64,000 bases of DNA from Juglans regia (GCF_001411555.2 NC_049908.1:28186724-28250723), one strand, 5' to 3'. Numbered from the stretch's first letter, positions 23,901 through 36,026 are shown. The notes: generated from the sequence alone by a model not told the origin. Numbers and translations: made by a program.

Positions 23901-26900
23901 TGGATAGCTTCTTTGGGTAAGATTTTGACGATGGATAATTTACTGAAACGCAGGGTGATTATAGTGGACTGGTGCTGTATGTGCAGAAAAAGAAAGTTGT
24001 GAGACTGTAGATCATCTTTTATTGCATTGTGAGGTTGCAAAGCATTATGGGATGATGTCTTTAGAAGGTTAGAGCTAGCCTGGGTTATGCCTTCTATTGT
24101 GGTCAACCTTCTGGCTAGTTGGAGGAACCTGGGCGGTTTTCACAAATCACAGTTGTGTGGAAGATGGTTCCTATTTGTATTCTATGGTGCCTATGGAAGG
24201 AATGGAATGATTGGACTTTCGAAGACAAGGAACACTCATTGGAGGAGATTATATTACTCTGTTAAAACTTTATTCCTAGGGCTAAAGCTGTAGATTTCAA
24301 TGGCCTAGACTTTCATGACTTTTTGGTTTATATTTCTTCCTCCTAACTAGGTTTTACCTCTTGTATACCCCTTGTGTACTTTGGCTATGCCTATTCTCAT
24401 TAATATAATCGTTTACTTATACAAAAAAAACTTGTCTGAAGATTCTGAAGCGGAATGTTATATGGTCGAGGTGTTAGAAAGCTATATTATCCAGGGGTTG
24501 TGAGGTTGACTGTTATACGTATTGAGGTACAATTTTTCTTTTTTCTTTGGGGCTCACCCTGTTAAATTATTTAATTTTTTCATGTAGGTTTTTCCAGAAG
24601 GCCTTCTTGTTCAACTGTTGAAGGTGATGCTACACCCAGACATAGAGGCACGAGTTGGAGCGCACCAGATATTTTCTGCTCTTTTAATTCCAATCTCTAA
24701 CCATCAACGACATGAAGTTGCTTCTCTTACAAGTGGTTTTCTACACCAACCGAGGAGATGGCACTCAAATCCTGCATCTGCATCGATTAAAGCTTTACTT
24801 GAAAAGCTACGGAGAGAAAAAGATAGCATCAAAGTGGAAAAAATTGGAAGTAATTTTCATGATGATCTTAAAGAAAGGGACATTGTTGAAGATGACTGGA
24901 AACAGGGGCGCGTCCACAAGAATTCCCCCAATGTTTACAAAATTAGCTGTATTATTGACAGAACTGCTGGGTCAACCAGTTTGTCGGATGCTGTAAGCAT
25001 AATTTTCACTTCCATAAATGGGTTGTTTTTGGGTGGCATTATAGATCTTTTCCATTTATACACGATTCTTAACAAATTTGGTCTATGATTGGCGCAGGAA
25101 CCGCATATTATGAAGTTTAGTGAGGAGCAATTAGTGCAATTGCTGTCTGCCTTCTGGATGCAGGCCAGTCTTCCGGATAATTTACCTTCAAATATTGAAG
25201 CTATTGCTCATTCTTTTGTATTAACACTTATTTCATCAGGCTTAAAGGTGAAGTTCATACTTAAATACAGTACTTGCTTGGGTATTTTTTCATCAATTCT
25301 TTTCTCCTAACATATCTCTTGCTTCTTATTCTCCCATTCACTTCTGGCTTGTCAGAGAGACCATGCTAATTGTTAATTGAATGAGGGCATAGCCTGGATA
25401 ATTTAGTTTAATGACTATATCTCAAATAAATGATGTGCAGAACTCAAATGACAACCTTGTGGTCCGATTCTTTCAGCTTCCTCTGTCTCTCAGGAATACA
25501 TCCATGGATCCTAACAATGGTATGACAGTAGAGTTTCACGAGTAGACTTTTCATTTTGGTATGTTAAAATGATCTATTGATATATGTTTCTGTTTTGGTA
25601 GGTATGTTGTCTCCAGCATGCCAAAGATCTATCTTTGTATTATCGACAGGCATGTTGATGTTTGCAGCTAAAATATATCACATTCCTGATCTGAATGATT
25701 TCCTCAAGTCATCAGTTCCATATGATGTGAGTTATGTTTGTGGCATGCTTTCTGGGTGGGTGGTTGCGTTAGGGCTTGGGGTGGTCTCTGTGGTTAAAAC
25801 TGCTGATATTGTTTGTTATCTAATAAAAAACTTGTCTTCGACAAGTTCAGGTTGATCCTTATCTGGGTATTAACGATGACCTGCAAGTATATGTAAAGCC
25901 TCAGGCAGATATCAGAGAGTATGGATCTGTTGCTGATAATCAACTTGCTGCATCATTGCTCTCTGAATTACGGAGCAAGGTATACAAATCTGACAATGTC
26001 ATAATGGACATTTTAGTTCAGAGTCTGTCTAGCATTACTGAGGTATGACATTTTATCCAGAACCCCCTCCCCCTCCTCTCCCTCTCTCTCTCTCTCTGAT
26101 CTGTTTTTTTCTGCTTGTAAAGCTGGAGGCAGATGCCCTGACTGAGCAACTGTCAGAATTATTCACACCTGATGATGCATTCATGTTTGGCCCACAATCA
26201 ATACTTGAATTTGACCACAATCAAATGGTTCCCCATTCCAAGAAATCGTTGTCGTTTGATGGGGTAAGCTCTTTATGATCATTTTAATGCTATTTTGAGC
26301 AATGACCTTGCAAGGAGCTCATTGCTTTCTGACAACTCTCCTCAGCTTTAGTTGGAAAAAAAAAAGATTGATAGGTGAGGGTGTGTGGTATTGTTTAGAT
26401 GCTATGTAAATATGTGGAAGTGATGAATTTATATTCAGAAATTAGCTCATCCTTGGAGAGAAGAGTAAACAAAGATGTTGCAGTACACCAACCCTACCAT
26501 CCACTGCTCATCGCAGTCAAATGGTTTCCCATTCCAAGAAATCACTATAGTCACTATCTAGTCTTTGTTTGCTTATGGTGTAGGATTTTCCAACAAATTC
26601 ATTAGTTGAGGATGATGCTAGAAGTGAAGCATCCGTTGCTGACCTATCTCGGTTCATACCCAAAATGCCATCTTCACCGTCTATGTCCCATATCATCAGC
26701 ATTGGACAGCTTCTGGAATCGGTAACCTCCCCTTCTCTTTTTGTGTCTGTGAAAAGCGCATATGCAAGAAGATGCTAAAACAAGGTTGTATTAACTTCCT
26801 GAATTTCCATAATATTATTTATGGAAAGACTAGTCTGAAAAAGGATCTATCTAATAAAAAATATTGAAAATATCAAGACTGACTGCCCTATCTGTTAAAA

Positions 26901-28104
26901 TACTATGTATTGCAAATTGTTCAATATGCTTTTGTTTATTAGGCAATTTGTGTGATGATTCCTATATGTCATCCTATGTGTAAGAGAGTTGAAGTAATTT
27001 TTTTTGTTGGTTAGAAATAGTGTATCTTCATTTTAGTAATCGATGTGCAAGATGCCTAGATCTGTCGATGAAAATTATTCGCCTACTAAATTATGGTGCT
27101 TTCAGGCACTTGAAGTGGCTGGGCAAGTGGCAGGAACATCTATGACTACATCGCCCCTCTCGTACAACACCATGGCTAGCCAGTGTGAAGCCCTTGGCAC
27201 AGGCACAAGGAAGAAACTCTCCAATTGGTTGGCCCATGAAAATCACCAAAGTAGAGTGGTTGACAAATCGTTTCCTGCATTTCTTGCAGATGGACACTTG
27301 GCACTCAAAAAGGTTAGCCTTCGACACAACATGTTAACTCCCTTTGGACTTTCCACATAAATCCCAGAATTTATTATTATAAAGGGAAATTCATATAGAA
27401 ACATCTTGTGTTTATCTTCAATTTGATATAAAGGCCCAAGTTTTCACTTGATGCTCTCCAGACTCAATTTATGATCAGATTTTTCTTAAACTTTTCTTTT
27501 GTTAATTTTCTTACATTTTTTTTTAATCTTTTGGTTTTACCAAATTTTACAGGTCCGTGGGTTCTTTTTTTTTTTTTTTTCCTTGTAACTTTGTTATTTT
27601 TTACAAGTTAGACTCGAAAAATACCTATTGGTTTACCCTTTTTATTTTATTTTTTTATATTTTGGTTTTACTACTTTCACACCTTAGTGGTTTCTTATAT
27701 ACTTCAAGTTCTACTCATTAATGCTTTCTTTCCTTACCCTTTCATTTTTTATTTTTAGTCGTCATAGTTGACGGAATGCTTGACGAAGACAAGGTTATGA
27801 GAATCTTGAATTTAGTAATTTGGAAGGTTAAATAGTAGCAAATAACTTGCTTGACACTTATTAAAAATTAGTTGCAAATAACTTGGTATTAATCATTTGA
27901 GCTTTGCGACAAGAGTTTCTATGTTTTATCAGTTATTTTCTGTTAATACCATTCTTAATCAATTCTATCATGTAGGTAACAAGTAGCGTTGGCCCCCCTG
28001 CTCAGGGAAATGTGTTGCCACAGGACCCATGGTTGGCAATGAGGCTGCCTCCTGCCAGCCCATTTGACAACTTCCTCAAGGCAGCTGGATCAGCTAGGTG
28101 TTAG
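17976..28104 (+). CDS. EFR3-like / SEMI-ROLLED LEAF2-type scaffold
   Basis: Exons: 17976-18110, 18869-18943, 19050-19165, 19553-19667, 20518-20646, 20841-20888, 21779-21981, 22106-22302, 22574-22857, 22935-23081, 24588-24992, 25098-25247, 25441-25519, 25602-25726, 25851-26042, 26123-26263, 26584-26721, 27106-27312, 27976-28104. All junctions keep frame, giving about 1004 residues, normal for plant EFR3 homologues. The start MGVISRKIF is followed by cysteines 12, 16, 18 and 19 and a basic patch (RQPVKRYKK), fit for S-acylation and binding acidic lipids. The rest is helical armadillo-like repeat, then a polar Ser-rich tail ending in [13 protein letters not shown]. Family knowledge: EFR3 anchors PI4-kinase alpha at the plasma membrane; plant EFOP proteins do so with NPG and HYC, and rice SRL2 affects leaf rolling. 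Function here is inferred from the family. Intron 10 carries a LINE fragment. Confidence 0.93.
19898..19963 (+). mobile_element. Probable LINE tail-only insertion, diverged TSD
   Basis: GAAAAATTGATTCTTTTGGC (left) and GAAAATGGATTCTTTTGGC (right) bracket a short insert ending CATACTTATAAAAAAAA, the LINE 3' signature. Similar but weaker arrangements lie just upstream (about 19840-19883) and at about 20085-20165. All are in EFR3 intron 4. Confidence 0.6.
22483..22515. repeat. AT microsatellite
   Basis: (AT)n tract with a short ATACATATAT break, in EFR3 intron 8. Confidence 0.9.
23275..24432 (+). pseudogene. 5'-truncated LINE ORF2 fragment in EFR3 intron 10
   Basis: Several frames give parts of the C-terminal region of plant LINE ORF2: [13 protein letters not shown] and VIDFKYG at the start, later a zinc-finger-like Cys/His region (WCCMC, DHLLLHC) and a WMER-like tail. 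It aligns by eye with 43950-45100 of the full LINE in this window. A G15-like run near 23388-23405 and several frameshifts break it. It ends with ATTAATATAATCGTTTACTTATACAAAAAAAA, the LINE tail. Same strand as the host gene, and it does not disturb the inferred splicing. I could not identify a target duplication. Confidence 0.85.
26513..26549 (+). repeat. Duplicated scrap of EFR3 exon 16 inside intron 16
   Basis: GTCAAATGGTTTCCCATTCCAAGAAATC here nearly repeats exon 16 at 26219-26247 (ATCAAATGGTTCCCCATTCCAAGAAATC). It lacks the following GTTGTCGTTTGATGGG and donor. It lies about 35 bp before the exon 17 acceptor. Probably a dead partial duplication. Confidence 0.8.
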
Positions 28105-29755
28105 AAGAGAAGCCACACATTCTTTCTGGTGATAGTTGTCTTGTAAAAGTCTTAGGCAGCAATTAGGATTAGTAGCTTAACCTTTGATTTAAACTCAGAT
28201 CATTTGTGGGCTTCCATGTCAGTTCATTAATTCTTGTATGCACAATGTACTCTTTGTTCTTAAAATGTGTTGGTGCAGCATAGCTTGTGAGCTTCCATGT
28301 CAGTTTATTAATCCTTCTATCTGTCATTTCTCCTTGGACTTGCTTTGTTTCTTATTGGATTGAGATTTCCTACAATTTTTTTGATCCAATCACTTTAAAA
28401 ACTTGGAGAGAGAGAGACATAGCAAGTGGACTACTGTATTAAACGTCAGCAATGTGGACTCCAACATGAATAATGTTATTATGTCGACTCATTGTCTTCT
28501 TTTCATTTTGACCGTTTATATATTGAATTCTTTTTAGTTACTGATTAAGGAAGTGACTATTAGTTTATTGATATATATTTTTTATTTTTTTTAAATATTT
28601 AAATATATTAAAAAATGTAAAGAAAAAAAGAAAAAAATACGAAGATAAATTTGTACTAGTGGGCACGCCCAATAGTCAAAGCTGGGCGATAAATTTGTAC
28701 TAGTTTACATATTGTTTATTTCTGCGAATTGTAGAAAGTATTTATGTTAAAATTATAGGAGATCTCGAGGCATCTCTTTTCCTAATTGTACGTCATTTCA
28801 TGTGTGACGTGTGGTGTAAGAATAGGAATGAGAGGTAGAATTTTTCTATACTAAATTACTAATACCAACATCTTGGTGGGCCGGGGCAAGCAGCAATTGA
28901 TAGCCTTAGGCATTTTTACTCGACTTTGCATACATCGGGTGATACAACTGGAGAACCATATAATATAGGGCTATATTTTAAGCCCAAATTATGATAGCGG
29001 TGGAGGCAATGGTAACGGTCATATTTGAAATCCAAATAAATGCAAATTTTGTTTGAGCAACACTTGGAACGATTGGTCCCTTTTCAAGTAGCACTGTTCA
29101 CCCGGCCCAAATTCAAGCCTTCTGACCCGGCCCTAAACTGTCGGATTTCCGACCCGATTTATTCAAGAGTGCAATTCTATTTCAAAGGTTTTTTTTTTTT
29201 TTTTGTTGGGTGAAGATGAAGATTAAAGGAAATCTTTATGGCCAATTTTCAGCAGATATAGATTGCAGACCGTTTCTTATTGAACCGATTTGAGTAGAAG
29301 AGTTAAAAGTCAAAATAAGTAGCGTGCAAGGGCGGCACTCCTAAATATTGCCAATTTTGTTGTCAAGCCTCTGTGAATCTGTTCAAAGCTTTCACAGAAG
29401 CCTTTCCTTTAGGTCAAGGAACTATGAAAATGTAAAACTTAACTAAGCAAGAAGATAAAAGAATTTAAGAACCCTAGTTCTTGCAATAATATATATATAT
29501 ATGTGTATATATGTATGTATATGTATATATATTGCTAGCCTCCATGGCATGTGAACCTTTTCTAGTTAACTGGAGGAAAATTCAGAAACACATATGGAAC
29601 TTATTTTTTCTTAATTTGAAGATGCAACAACACGAAATAAAAGCATGCTTCAAGAGGGTAAACTTGTTAGACATGCACGAAAACATGCGAGAAAAGCCAT
29701 TACATGACTCAATAATCATGTATACAGACATCTTGGAGAAAGAAAGACAACTAGT
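28105..29755. other. 3' flanks between the convergent EFR3-like and NAS genes
   Basis: The EFR3 3' UTR probably covers about 28105-28350. A (TA)n tract lies near 29490-29530. The stretch 28560-28720 holds an AT-rich repeat with a doubled ATAAATTTGTACTAGT motif. No further gene is supported. Confidence 0.55.
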
Positions 29756-30721
29756 CTAGGAAAGTTGCTCCTCAAGAGCTAGATCCTCAATCATGTTCCC
29801 ATGGTTGAAAGGATCGAATGCTTGGATTTCAGAACACTTGCTAGGCAGTACTATGGGGCCAAGACCCTGCTGCTGCTCAAGTGAGTGTGTAGTAGTCATG
29901 GGATATTTACGTGCAATCACAACCGAATTAATAACCTCATCGGTTGGATGAAACACTGAAAGAACCTCGAATCCAACAAGATCGGACGAATCAACCACCG
30001 GATAGAGAAAAGCCCTAGCACCATGTGCACTCCTTAGCATCAAAAGAGCTCCTGGCGCCATGTACTTGGCGAAATGATCTATGACTCGGACCTTGTCCTC
30101 CTTGTCCATGCCCACTAGAGCTGCCAAGAAAACAACTTCAAAATCTTTTAAAGCAGTTGTTACATTCATTATATCAGTGGTATGGAAGAACATTCTTTTT
30201 GACAAGTCAGGATCAGATGAAACTAAACTAACGGCCTTTGAATTGGCTAAGGGGTCAATATCATAATTGTGAAAGGTGGAGGAGGTGAGGTGATTAGATG
30301 CCAAGACAATAGATGTAAGGGGAAGGGGACCAGAGCCCACAAAGGCAATTTTGTTAGGGACATTTTTGGTGCAGTGTTGGGAAAGGATGTTGAACTCAAG
30401 GAGGCTAAGCTTGAGGTAATTAGAATGGTAAGGAAAGATATCAAGATGGTCAAGTGGTTTCTGATATGAGCCCAAAATGGTAGAGTAATGGATCTCCAAT
30501 AGTCCCTCAGCCTCCCCACAAAGCCTAATCAGCTTTGACCTGATTTCTTGCACCCTTTTGCACAGCTTGGTTACATCAATTGGAGTTGGTGGCATGCATG
30601 TGAACACAAGTTGGGTGAAGAGCATGTTGACATCTTTGGAGGGTTTGAGACTCTCGAGGTTTGAGATTTGCTCAAACAAATTGCAGACTTGTTGAACCAA
30701 AGGCTCTTCCTGGCAACCCAT
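29756..30721 (-). CDS. NAS: Nicotianamine synthase
   Basis: A single uninterrupted frame of 321 codons, the usual size and intronless form of this family. NAS joins three S-adenosylmethionine molecules into nicotianamine, a chelator for iron, zinc and copper transport. Visible signatures: YLKLSLLEFNIL (residues 102-113), which contains the Tyr-x-x-hydrophobic and di-Leu sorting motifs known in the family; the SAM-fold loop IAFVGSGPLPLTSIVLA (125-141); NYDIDPLAN (152-160); FHTTDIMNV (179-187); LAALVGMDKEDK (199-210); LRSAHGARAFLYP (229-241); and VFHPTDEVINSVVIARK (256-272). An in-frame upstream ATG at 30853 would add 44 residues, but a TATA box lies between the two ATGs and the longer N-terminus is unlike the family. 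MGCQEEPLV is therefore taken as the start. No missing key segment was noticed. Confidence 0.96.
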   Translation of the reverse strand: MGCQEEPLVQQVCNLFEQISNLESLKPSKDVNMLFTQLVFTCMPPTPIDVTKLCKRVQEIRSKLIRLCGEAEGLLEIHYSTILGSYQKPLDHLDIFPYHSNYLKLSLLEFNILSQHCTKNVPNKIAFVGSGPLPLTSIVLASNHLTSSTFHNYDIDPLANSKAVSLVSSDPDLSKRMFFHTTDIMNVTTALKDFEVVFLAALVGMDKEDKVRVIDHFAKYMAPGALLMLRSAHGARAFLYPVVDSSDLVGFEVLSVFHPTDEVINSVVIARKYPMTTTHSLEQQQGLGPIVLPSKCSEIQAFDPFNHGNMIEDLALEEQLS

Positions 30722-30821
30722 GTCGACACTATGAGGTAATAGGAGAGGCTCCAAGGAAAAGGATAATCGAGTTATGATAAAAACTTGAGAGCAAGTTACA
30801 ACGTCCTGTCCTCTGATGGAG

Positions 30822-30834
30822 TCATTATTTATGG
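30822..30834 (-). promoter_or_regulatory. TATA box of the NAS gene
   Basis: Read on the minus strand this is CCATAAATAATGA, about 100 bp before the chosen NAS start codon and downstream of the rival ATG at 30853. Just upstream is TGTGGGCCCAACC, a TCP-like GGGCCC element. I found no clear iron-deficiency element. Confidence 0.6.
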
Positions 30835-31088
30835 GCGGTGGTTGGGCCCACATGGCACAGAGGGTTGGCTTTGTTATTATGTTTCGAGAACCGCTACAGA
30901 CATAAAGAAATTATATAAACTAAACCTACAAATTGACGTAACTTTATAGAATCTGTGATATCTATTTTATAATAAAAATAATTTTACAATCTGACATACC
31001 ACATCAAATAATATCAATTTGTGAATTTACTTTTGTGTAATACCTTTATAACTAAAATATTTTCTTTACATTTCTAATGCGATAACGT

Positions 31089-31440
31089 CACTACAAGGGA
31101 AAACACTTTTCCCAGCGATTCATTATCCCTGGGACTACTCACAAAATCGCTGGCAAATACCTCACCCAGTGATTTAAAAATCGCTGCAAGTTTGTCGGTA
31201 TTAAAGTCCCACTTTAGATCTACTCCAACGGAACCCAAAACTCGCCGCTACATATTTTTATTCCCAGCAAATAATATTTGCCGCCCATATTGCATTTAAT
31301 CGCTGCAAAGTCAAGATACGATTCAATTCTTAAAAGTTGGAAAAGATTAATTCCAACGATTAATTTCTGTCGCTAAAAGAGAGAAAATCGCTGACAATTA
31401 TATTTCCCAGCGACGTTTTCAAATCACTGTAATATAAACG
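31089..31440. mobile_element. CACTA-type element remnant
   Basis: It begins CACTACAAGGGAAAACACTTTTC, the CACTA terminal motif. It continues with repeated CCCAGCGATT / AATCGCTG(C/G)AA motifs in both orientations, typical subterminal repeats. The matching right terminus is not found, so it is truncated or decayed. Confidence 0.65.
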
Positions 31441-31942
31441 CATTTACTATAATTATGTTAGATACTACATTCTCATTTTGCTCTTACCTCATTGAGTTGA
31501 TGTATTCTTCATCAACTACTAAAGAAACTAGTATCAATTAAAAAAACAAATTCAAGTGTTAATATATAATGTCACGTCAACACAATAAGATAAGAAAAAA
31601 ACCAACGCGTCGTATATAACATTTTCCTATTTGAAATATTAATAATAGGGATACAACTTCAACCCTTCTAAGCAACATTTCTTCTTCTCCATCCTTCATT
31701 ACAATGTCCCATCTTCAAGCTCTTCGATTACGACTACATAGGCAATTGTTTCCTGTCTTTTCCCTTCACATCTCACGCATGCTTTTACTTTAGTTATAAT
31801 TTTTAGAACATGTTTGGTTTAAGCTCACAAAAATAAGAAACAAGATGAAAATACTCTTGTTCAATATACTTTTTGTTAATGTTATTAAAAAATTTCATAG
31901 GGTAACAATAAATATTGTAAGACCAACTTTGTGTCTATATTT
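31441..31942. other. Intergenic, no feature recognised
   Basis: AT-rich, with no coding frame or recognisable repeat; distal upstream region of the NAS gene. Confidence 0.5.
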
Positions 31943-32082
31943 TTTTTTAAAAAATTCTTCTCATCAACTAATATTCACTACCGCACATTCCACATCATAC
32001 GGAAAAAATAGCTATAACCTATAGATAGGTGTAGGCTGTGGGAGTGAATAGTGACTAATGTATAATATTTCTTTTTTTTAAA
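31943..32082. mobile_element. Foldback MITE, diverged
   Basis: The left arm AACTAATATTCACTACCGCA and right arm GTGAATAGTGACTAATGTATA are complementary with gaps, ending in A/T-rich termini. It resembles the clearer copy at 34220-34360. Confidence 0.55.
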
Positions 32083-34219
32083 AAAAAAACTCTATTCTCA
32101 AACGATGTAAGAACACATCTACGAAAGTGATTACATGACATAACTTGATTTGTAAGATAAATTTTAAAATTTAAATCTTACAAATTAAATCTTATCATTT
32201 AAATGATCTGAACGATATACTCTACACATCAATTTAAAAATAAAATAACTCATATTTTTTTCACTTGAGATCCTTAATTTTAAATAAAAATTTGAAAGAA
32301 TATGATCGTTCATAATTATCAGCATCACTCCGTTCACACTAGCTGGCCAATAGCCAATTTAATTAATACCAAGAGTACCCCCACGTACGTCCATCTAATT
32401 TAGCCAATGATCGTCATGAAAACTTGTTCAAACTTAATAAATAAATTGATGCAGTTTACGTACACTCTATTTGCACTTCATTGGCTCACAAGTCACATGT
32501 CTCGATTCCTTTCATATTATCCTTTCACTTTGTTTATTATATATACATGATGCTAATTTTAGTGTTTAGAGCATGGCAATGGCCATTGTCAATTTCATGA
32601 AATTTTGGCTAAATTTTTGAGAATTTACATTGGACTAATCATTTTAAAGTCAAAATAATAATATAATATTATATATTTTAATAATTTTTTTTATTTATAT
32701 TTTATAAATACACTTCATATATTAATTAATAATTTAATTTTTATTATCAAAACAAATTATTTAACATGAAGAAAAAAGGAAAATAAAAAGAAGAGAAAGG
32801 AAAGGACGGGAGAGAAGAGATGTGAGAGTGAGTGAGAAAATTGAAAATACTTTTTAATAAAATATTCTTTTAGTAGGTGAACAGTAACTCACCTAATATG
32901 ACTTTAGTTTTTCATTTACTGAAACTCATAATTTGATTTGAAGTGATTAAGTTAGTCTAATGCAACTGATTTTGAAAAATTTTAGTCAAAATTTGAACTT
33001 GACTGGCTATGGCAGTGCTCTTAGAGCAACTAAATTCTCAACACCTACATTAAAAAATAAGAATGGAGGTGTTGAGAGTTTTCTACCCAAAACACGTAAA
33101 ATTAATCTTACAACATTTAATATTATGATTCGTAAAATCCACGTAAATAACAATAAATATTAATTATATGATAAATTTCATGCATGTATCCATTTTTCTC
33201 ATAATTGAGTAAAACTTAGGACAAAAACTTCAAGAGATCCTAATCTATATCTAAATAAAAACCCTAAACAAGTGTGGCGTGATAGAATGCAAACATTACA
33301 TGTATACCATCTTTTATTTTAACACTTTTATTTTATTATTTTATTTTTTATTTTTTAGGGCATCTTTGAATCATAAAGGGAGGACACTTTTCAAAAGCTA
33401 AAAGGTCGATGGCCTCCATAATGTTGACACTTGCACGTCTTGAAACTTTTTATTTTCATTCTTCTGAACTCAAGATAAGTGATCTGGATGGTATACCCTT
33501 TAAATTTGATAGTGCAATTATGGTTTTATTTCTTTTTATTTATTTTTTTGAGACTTTTCCCTCAACTTCAACAGTTTAACCGAAGAAAAAATCTATTCAT
33601 CATCTCAACTCTCATCATCCTCCCATCATCTCATGAAGTGACATTAAATGATAGGTTTATAAATAAAATATAATAAATAATTTCCAATCACCTAATGTCA
33701 CATTATAGGATGATGGAAGGATGATGAAAATTAAAATGTTAAGTAGCATTACTCATTCAGATGATTTATAAATAATAATAATAAAATAATAAATAATTTG
33801 TAAATAATAATAAACTGTTTATAAATAATAATAAATAATAATAAAACAGTCTATACTATCTTCGAAGATTTTTGCTCTGTATCAAAAGTTCCTGCATGCA
33901 AGTTTTAGAGAGAACTATTGATTTGGGAATTGAGGGGGTAGACTATAGGGTTCAAAATGTTCTATTTTCTTTTCAAGAGCTAGGACTCCAAAATGCTATA
34001 TCTATTAATATTATATCATATGATTTCAAAACTATTTTTTATTTTTCATTTTAAAACTCTGTCATTTCATTTATCTTTTGATCATTTAACACCATATTAT
34101 CTTTAAACTAATGATTAAAATGACGATCAATAACATTTTTTAAATGTCAAATACAAGTTATATTAGATATATTGATGCTTTTCCAAGATTCCATGATAGC
34201 ATATGTATATTGTTTTTTT
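32083..34219. other. Intergenic, AT-rich
   Basis: No gene is recognised. AT-rich with simple (AATAAT)n stretches near 33770-33850. Short frames at 32960-33163, 33479-33673 and 33872-34054 show no family features. Confidence 0.55.
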
Positions 34220-34360
34220 AAAGAGAAAATCTATGCATCAGTCACTATTTACTCTCACACTCTACACTATAAAAATAAAAATAAAAAAAAATAAAAAACT
34301 GTCAAGTGTGGGACGTAACGTGTAGAAGTGAATAGTGACTGATGCATAAATTTTCTCTTT
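34220..34360. mobile_element. Foldback MITE with ~45 bp arms
   Basis: The left end AAAGAGAAAATCTATGCATC and right end GATGCATAAATTTTCTCTTT are near-perfect complements. Pairing continues through AGTCACTATT / AATAGTGACT and CTACAC / GTGTAG. The centre is an (AAAAAT)n-like loop. Confidence 0.85.
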
Positions 34361-36026
34361 CCCAAATAGCACCCACTGAGGGATATAAACAGGATAGATG
34401 TTGACATTAGTCAGATTACAATACATTTGGCCAACTCCCACTGCCAACAAGAGGACTAACGCGACAACTCGACATTGAAGTTGGGTTATCTTCGATCCAT
34501 GCATTGTCAAGATTCAAGAGGTGGGGCTAGATATAAAGGATAATGACATGATGTGAAATGGCGGAGCAAAATGAATCATTTTGGTTCACACGATTTCAAA
34601 GTGAGTTTATATAAGTATTTTATGTGCATAGCAAAAAATTTATTTGGGCATTGTCATTTGGAAGGCAGCCCTTGATTCATTTCTTGTCGAAATGATCTAT
34701 TTAGGAAGAAAAATAACAATTATAAGCTCGTTTTAATCATTTTTTTTTGATTTTTTTTTTATATCAAATCAAAAGAATAATAAATAAACAAAACATAACA
34801 AATAGTTTTGTTATCATTTCATTACATATTTTATATTAGTTGATGTTGAAGATTTCCATATGAAGTACCTATCTCAATATGAAGTTTATTAAAAGGGTAA
34901 TGCTAGATACACTTTTGGAATATGCAATTTCTGCGTATTCTTTTTAAAAAAAGTGGATTTCATAATTAAAAAAATGATTTTTTTTATATGATTCACAAAT
35001 TTATCTATTTTTTTTAAAGAAAATGTGTGGGACTTGTGCACTTTTAGACTCCAAATATCATTTCTTCTATTAAAAAAAAGTAATGTTTGATATAAGATTA
35101 GCACATACAAGTCCCTATCTTAAAAAATATATATAATGCCAACAATAAAGAATGGTTCATTTTTCTTTTTTCAATTGACCAATTCTCTTTCATGTTCAAC
35201 ATGAATGGCACCAATGATGGTATTAAAAGAAGAGAAGCGCTATATATATAAAGAGAGTATACATAAATAAATTTATAAATTAATGTGATTTTATATGATC
35301 CGTTAAATCTATTTTATAATAAAAATAATTTTACAATTTAATATACTGTATCAAATCATATCAATTTATAAATGTATTTTTATATAATTTCTTTATAGTT
35401 AAAATATTTCTCCTATAAATAATGAAAGGCTCTATTGTTTTGTTTTTGTTTTTTTTTTTTTTCAATCTTTGTGTAGTTCTAAATTTCTCTAATTGAAAAA
35501 AAAAAAAAAAGAAAAGGAGAAAAAGACAGGTGGTTTGTACTTAGTAGCTAGGGGCATCCTAATAAAACCTGGTGGTGGGACCATAGAAGTATGGCACATT
35601 TGTTGGCTATGGATAAAGTCAAATTAACAGTAGCCATTTTGACAATGGGGAGTGTGGCAACCACACGACACCATGTGCCTCACACCTGCCACTGAAAGTG
35701 ATGGGGCCATCTTTTGCTGTACACTAGTCTACCACACCACCATTCATCTTCTACCTTGGGGCCCGAATCTTCCCTTTTTATCTTCTCTTTTTGTGGGATA
35801 AGGACCTTACTATTATTTTCTCTTTCCTAAAGTTTTTTAATCTCAAGAGAAATCACATACACAATGTGAACGTTTAAGATTCTTTTGCGTTTTTGTATAA
35901 ATTTAGAATTTGAAATAAAAAGAGATAGATAGATCATAGATGATGTAACTTAATATACAAGGATAATAATTCACTTGATGTCTATCTTTCATACTTTGGA
36001 AGATCTTTTCCCTAATGAAAATCTTA
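34361..36026. other. Intergenic, one GC-richer block
   Basis: Mostly AT-rich with homopolymer runs. About 35531-35780 stands out as non-repetitive and GC-richer, with a small perfect hairpin GTGTGGCAACCACAC at about 35652. No open frame of note. It could be conserved non-coding DNA or an unrecognised transcript. Confidence 0.45.

Noticed and set aside
26399..26605. Alternative coding exon in EFR3 intron 16
   Set aside because: The duplicated exon scrap has no donor and its frame does not connect to exon 17.
27091..27327. Antisense frame opposite EFR3 exon 18
   Set aside because: A shadow of the coding exon; the sense strand fits the family.
30722..30853. 44-residue N-terminal extension of NAS
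   Set aside because: A TATA box lies inside it, and known NAS proteins start near the chosen Met.
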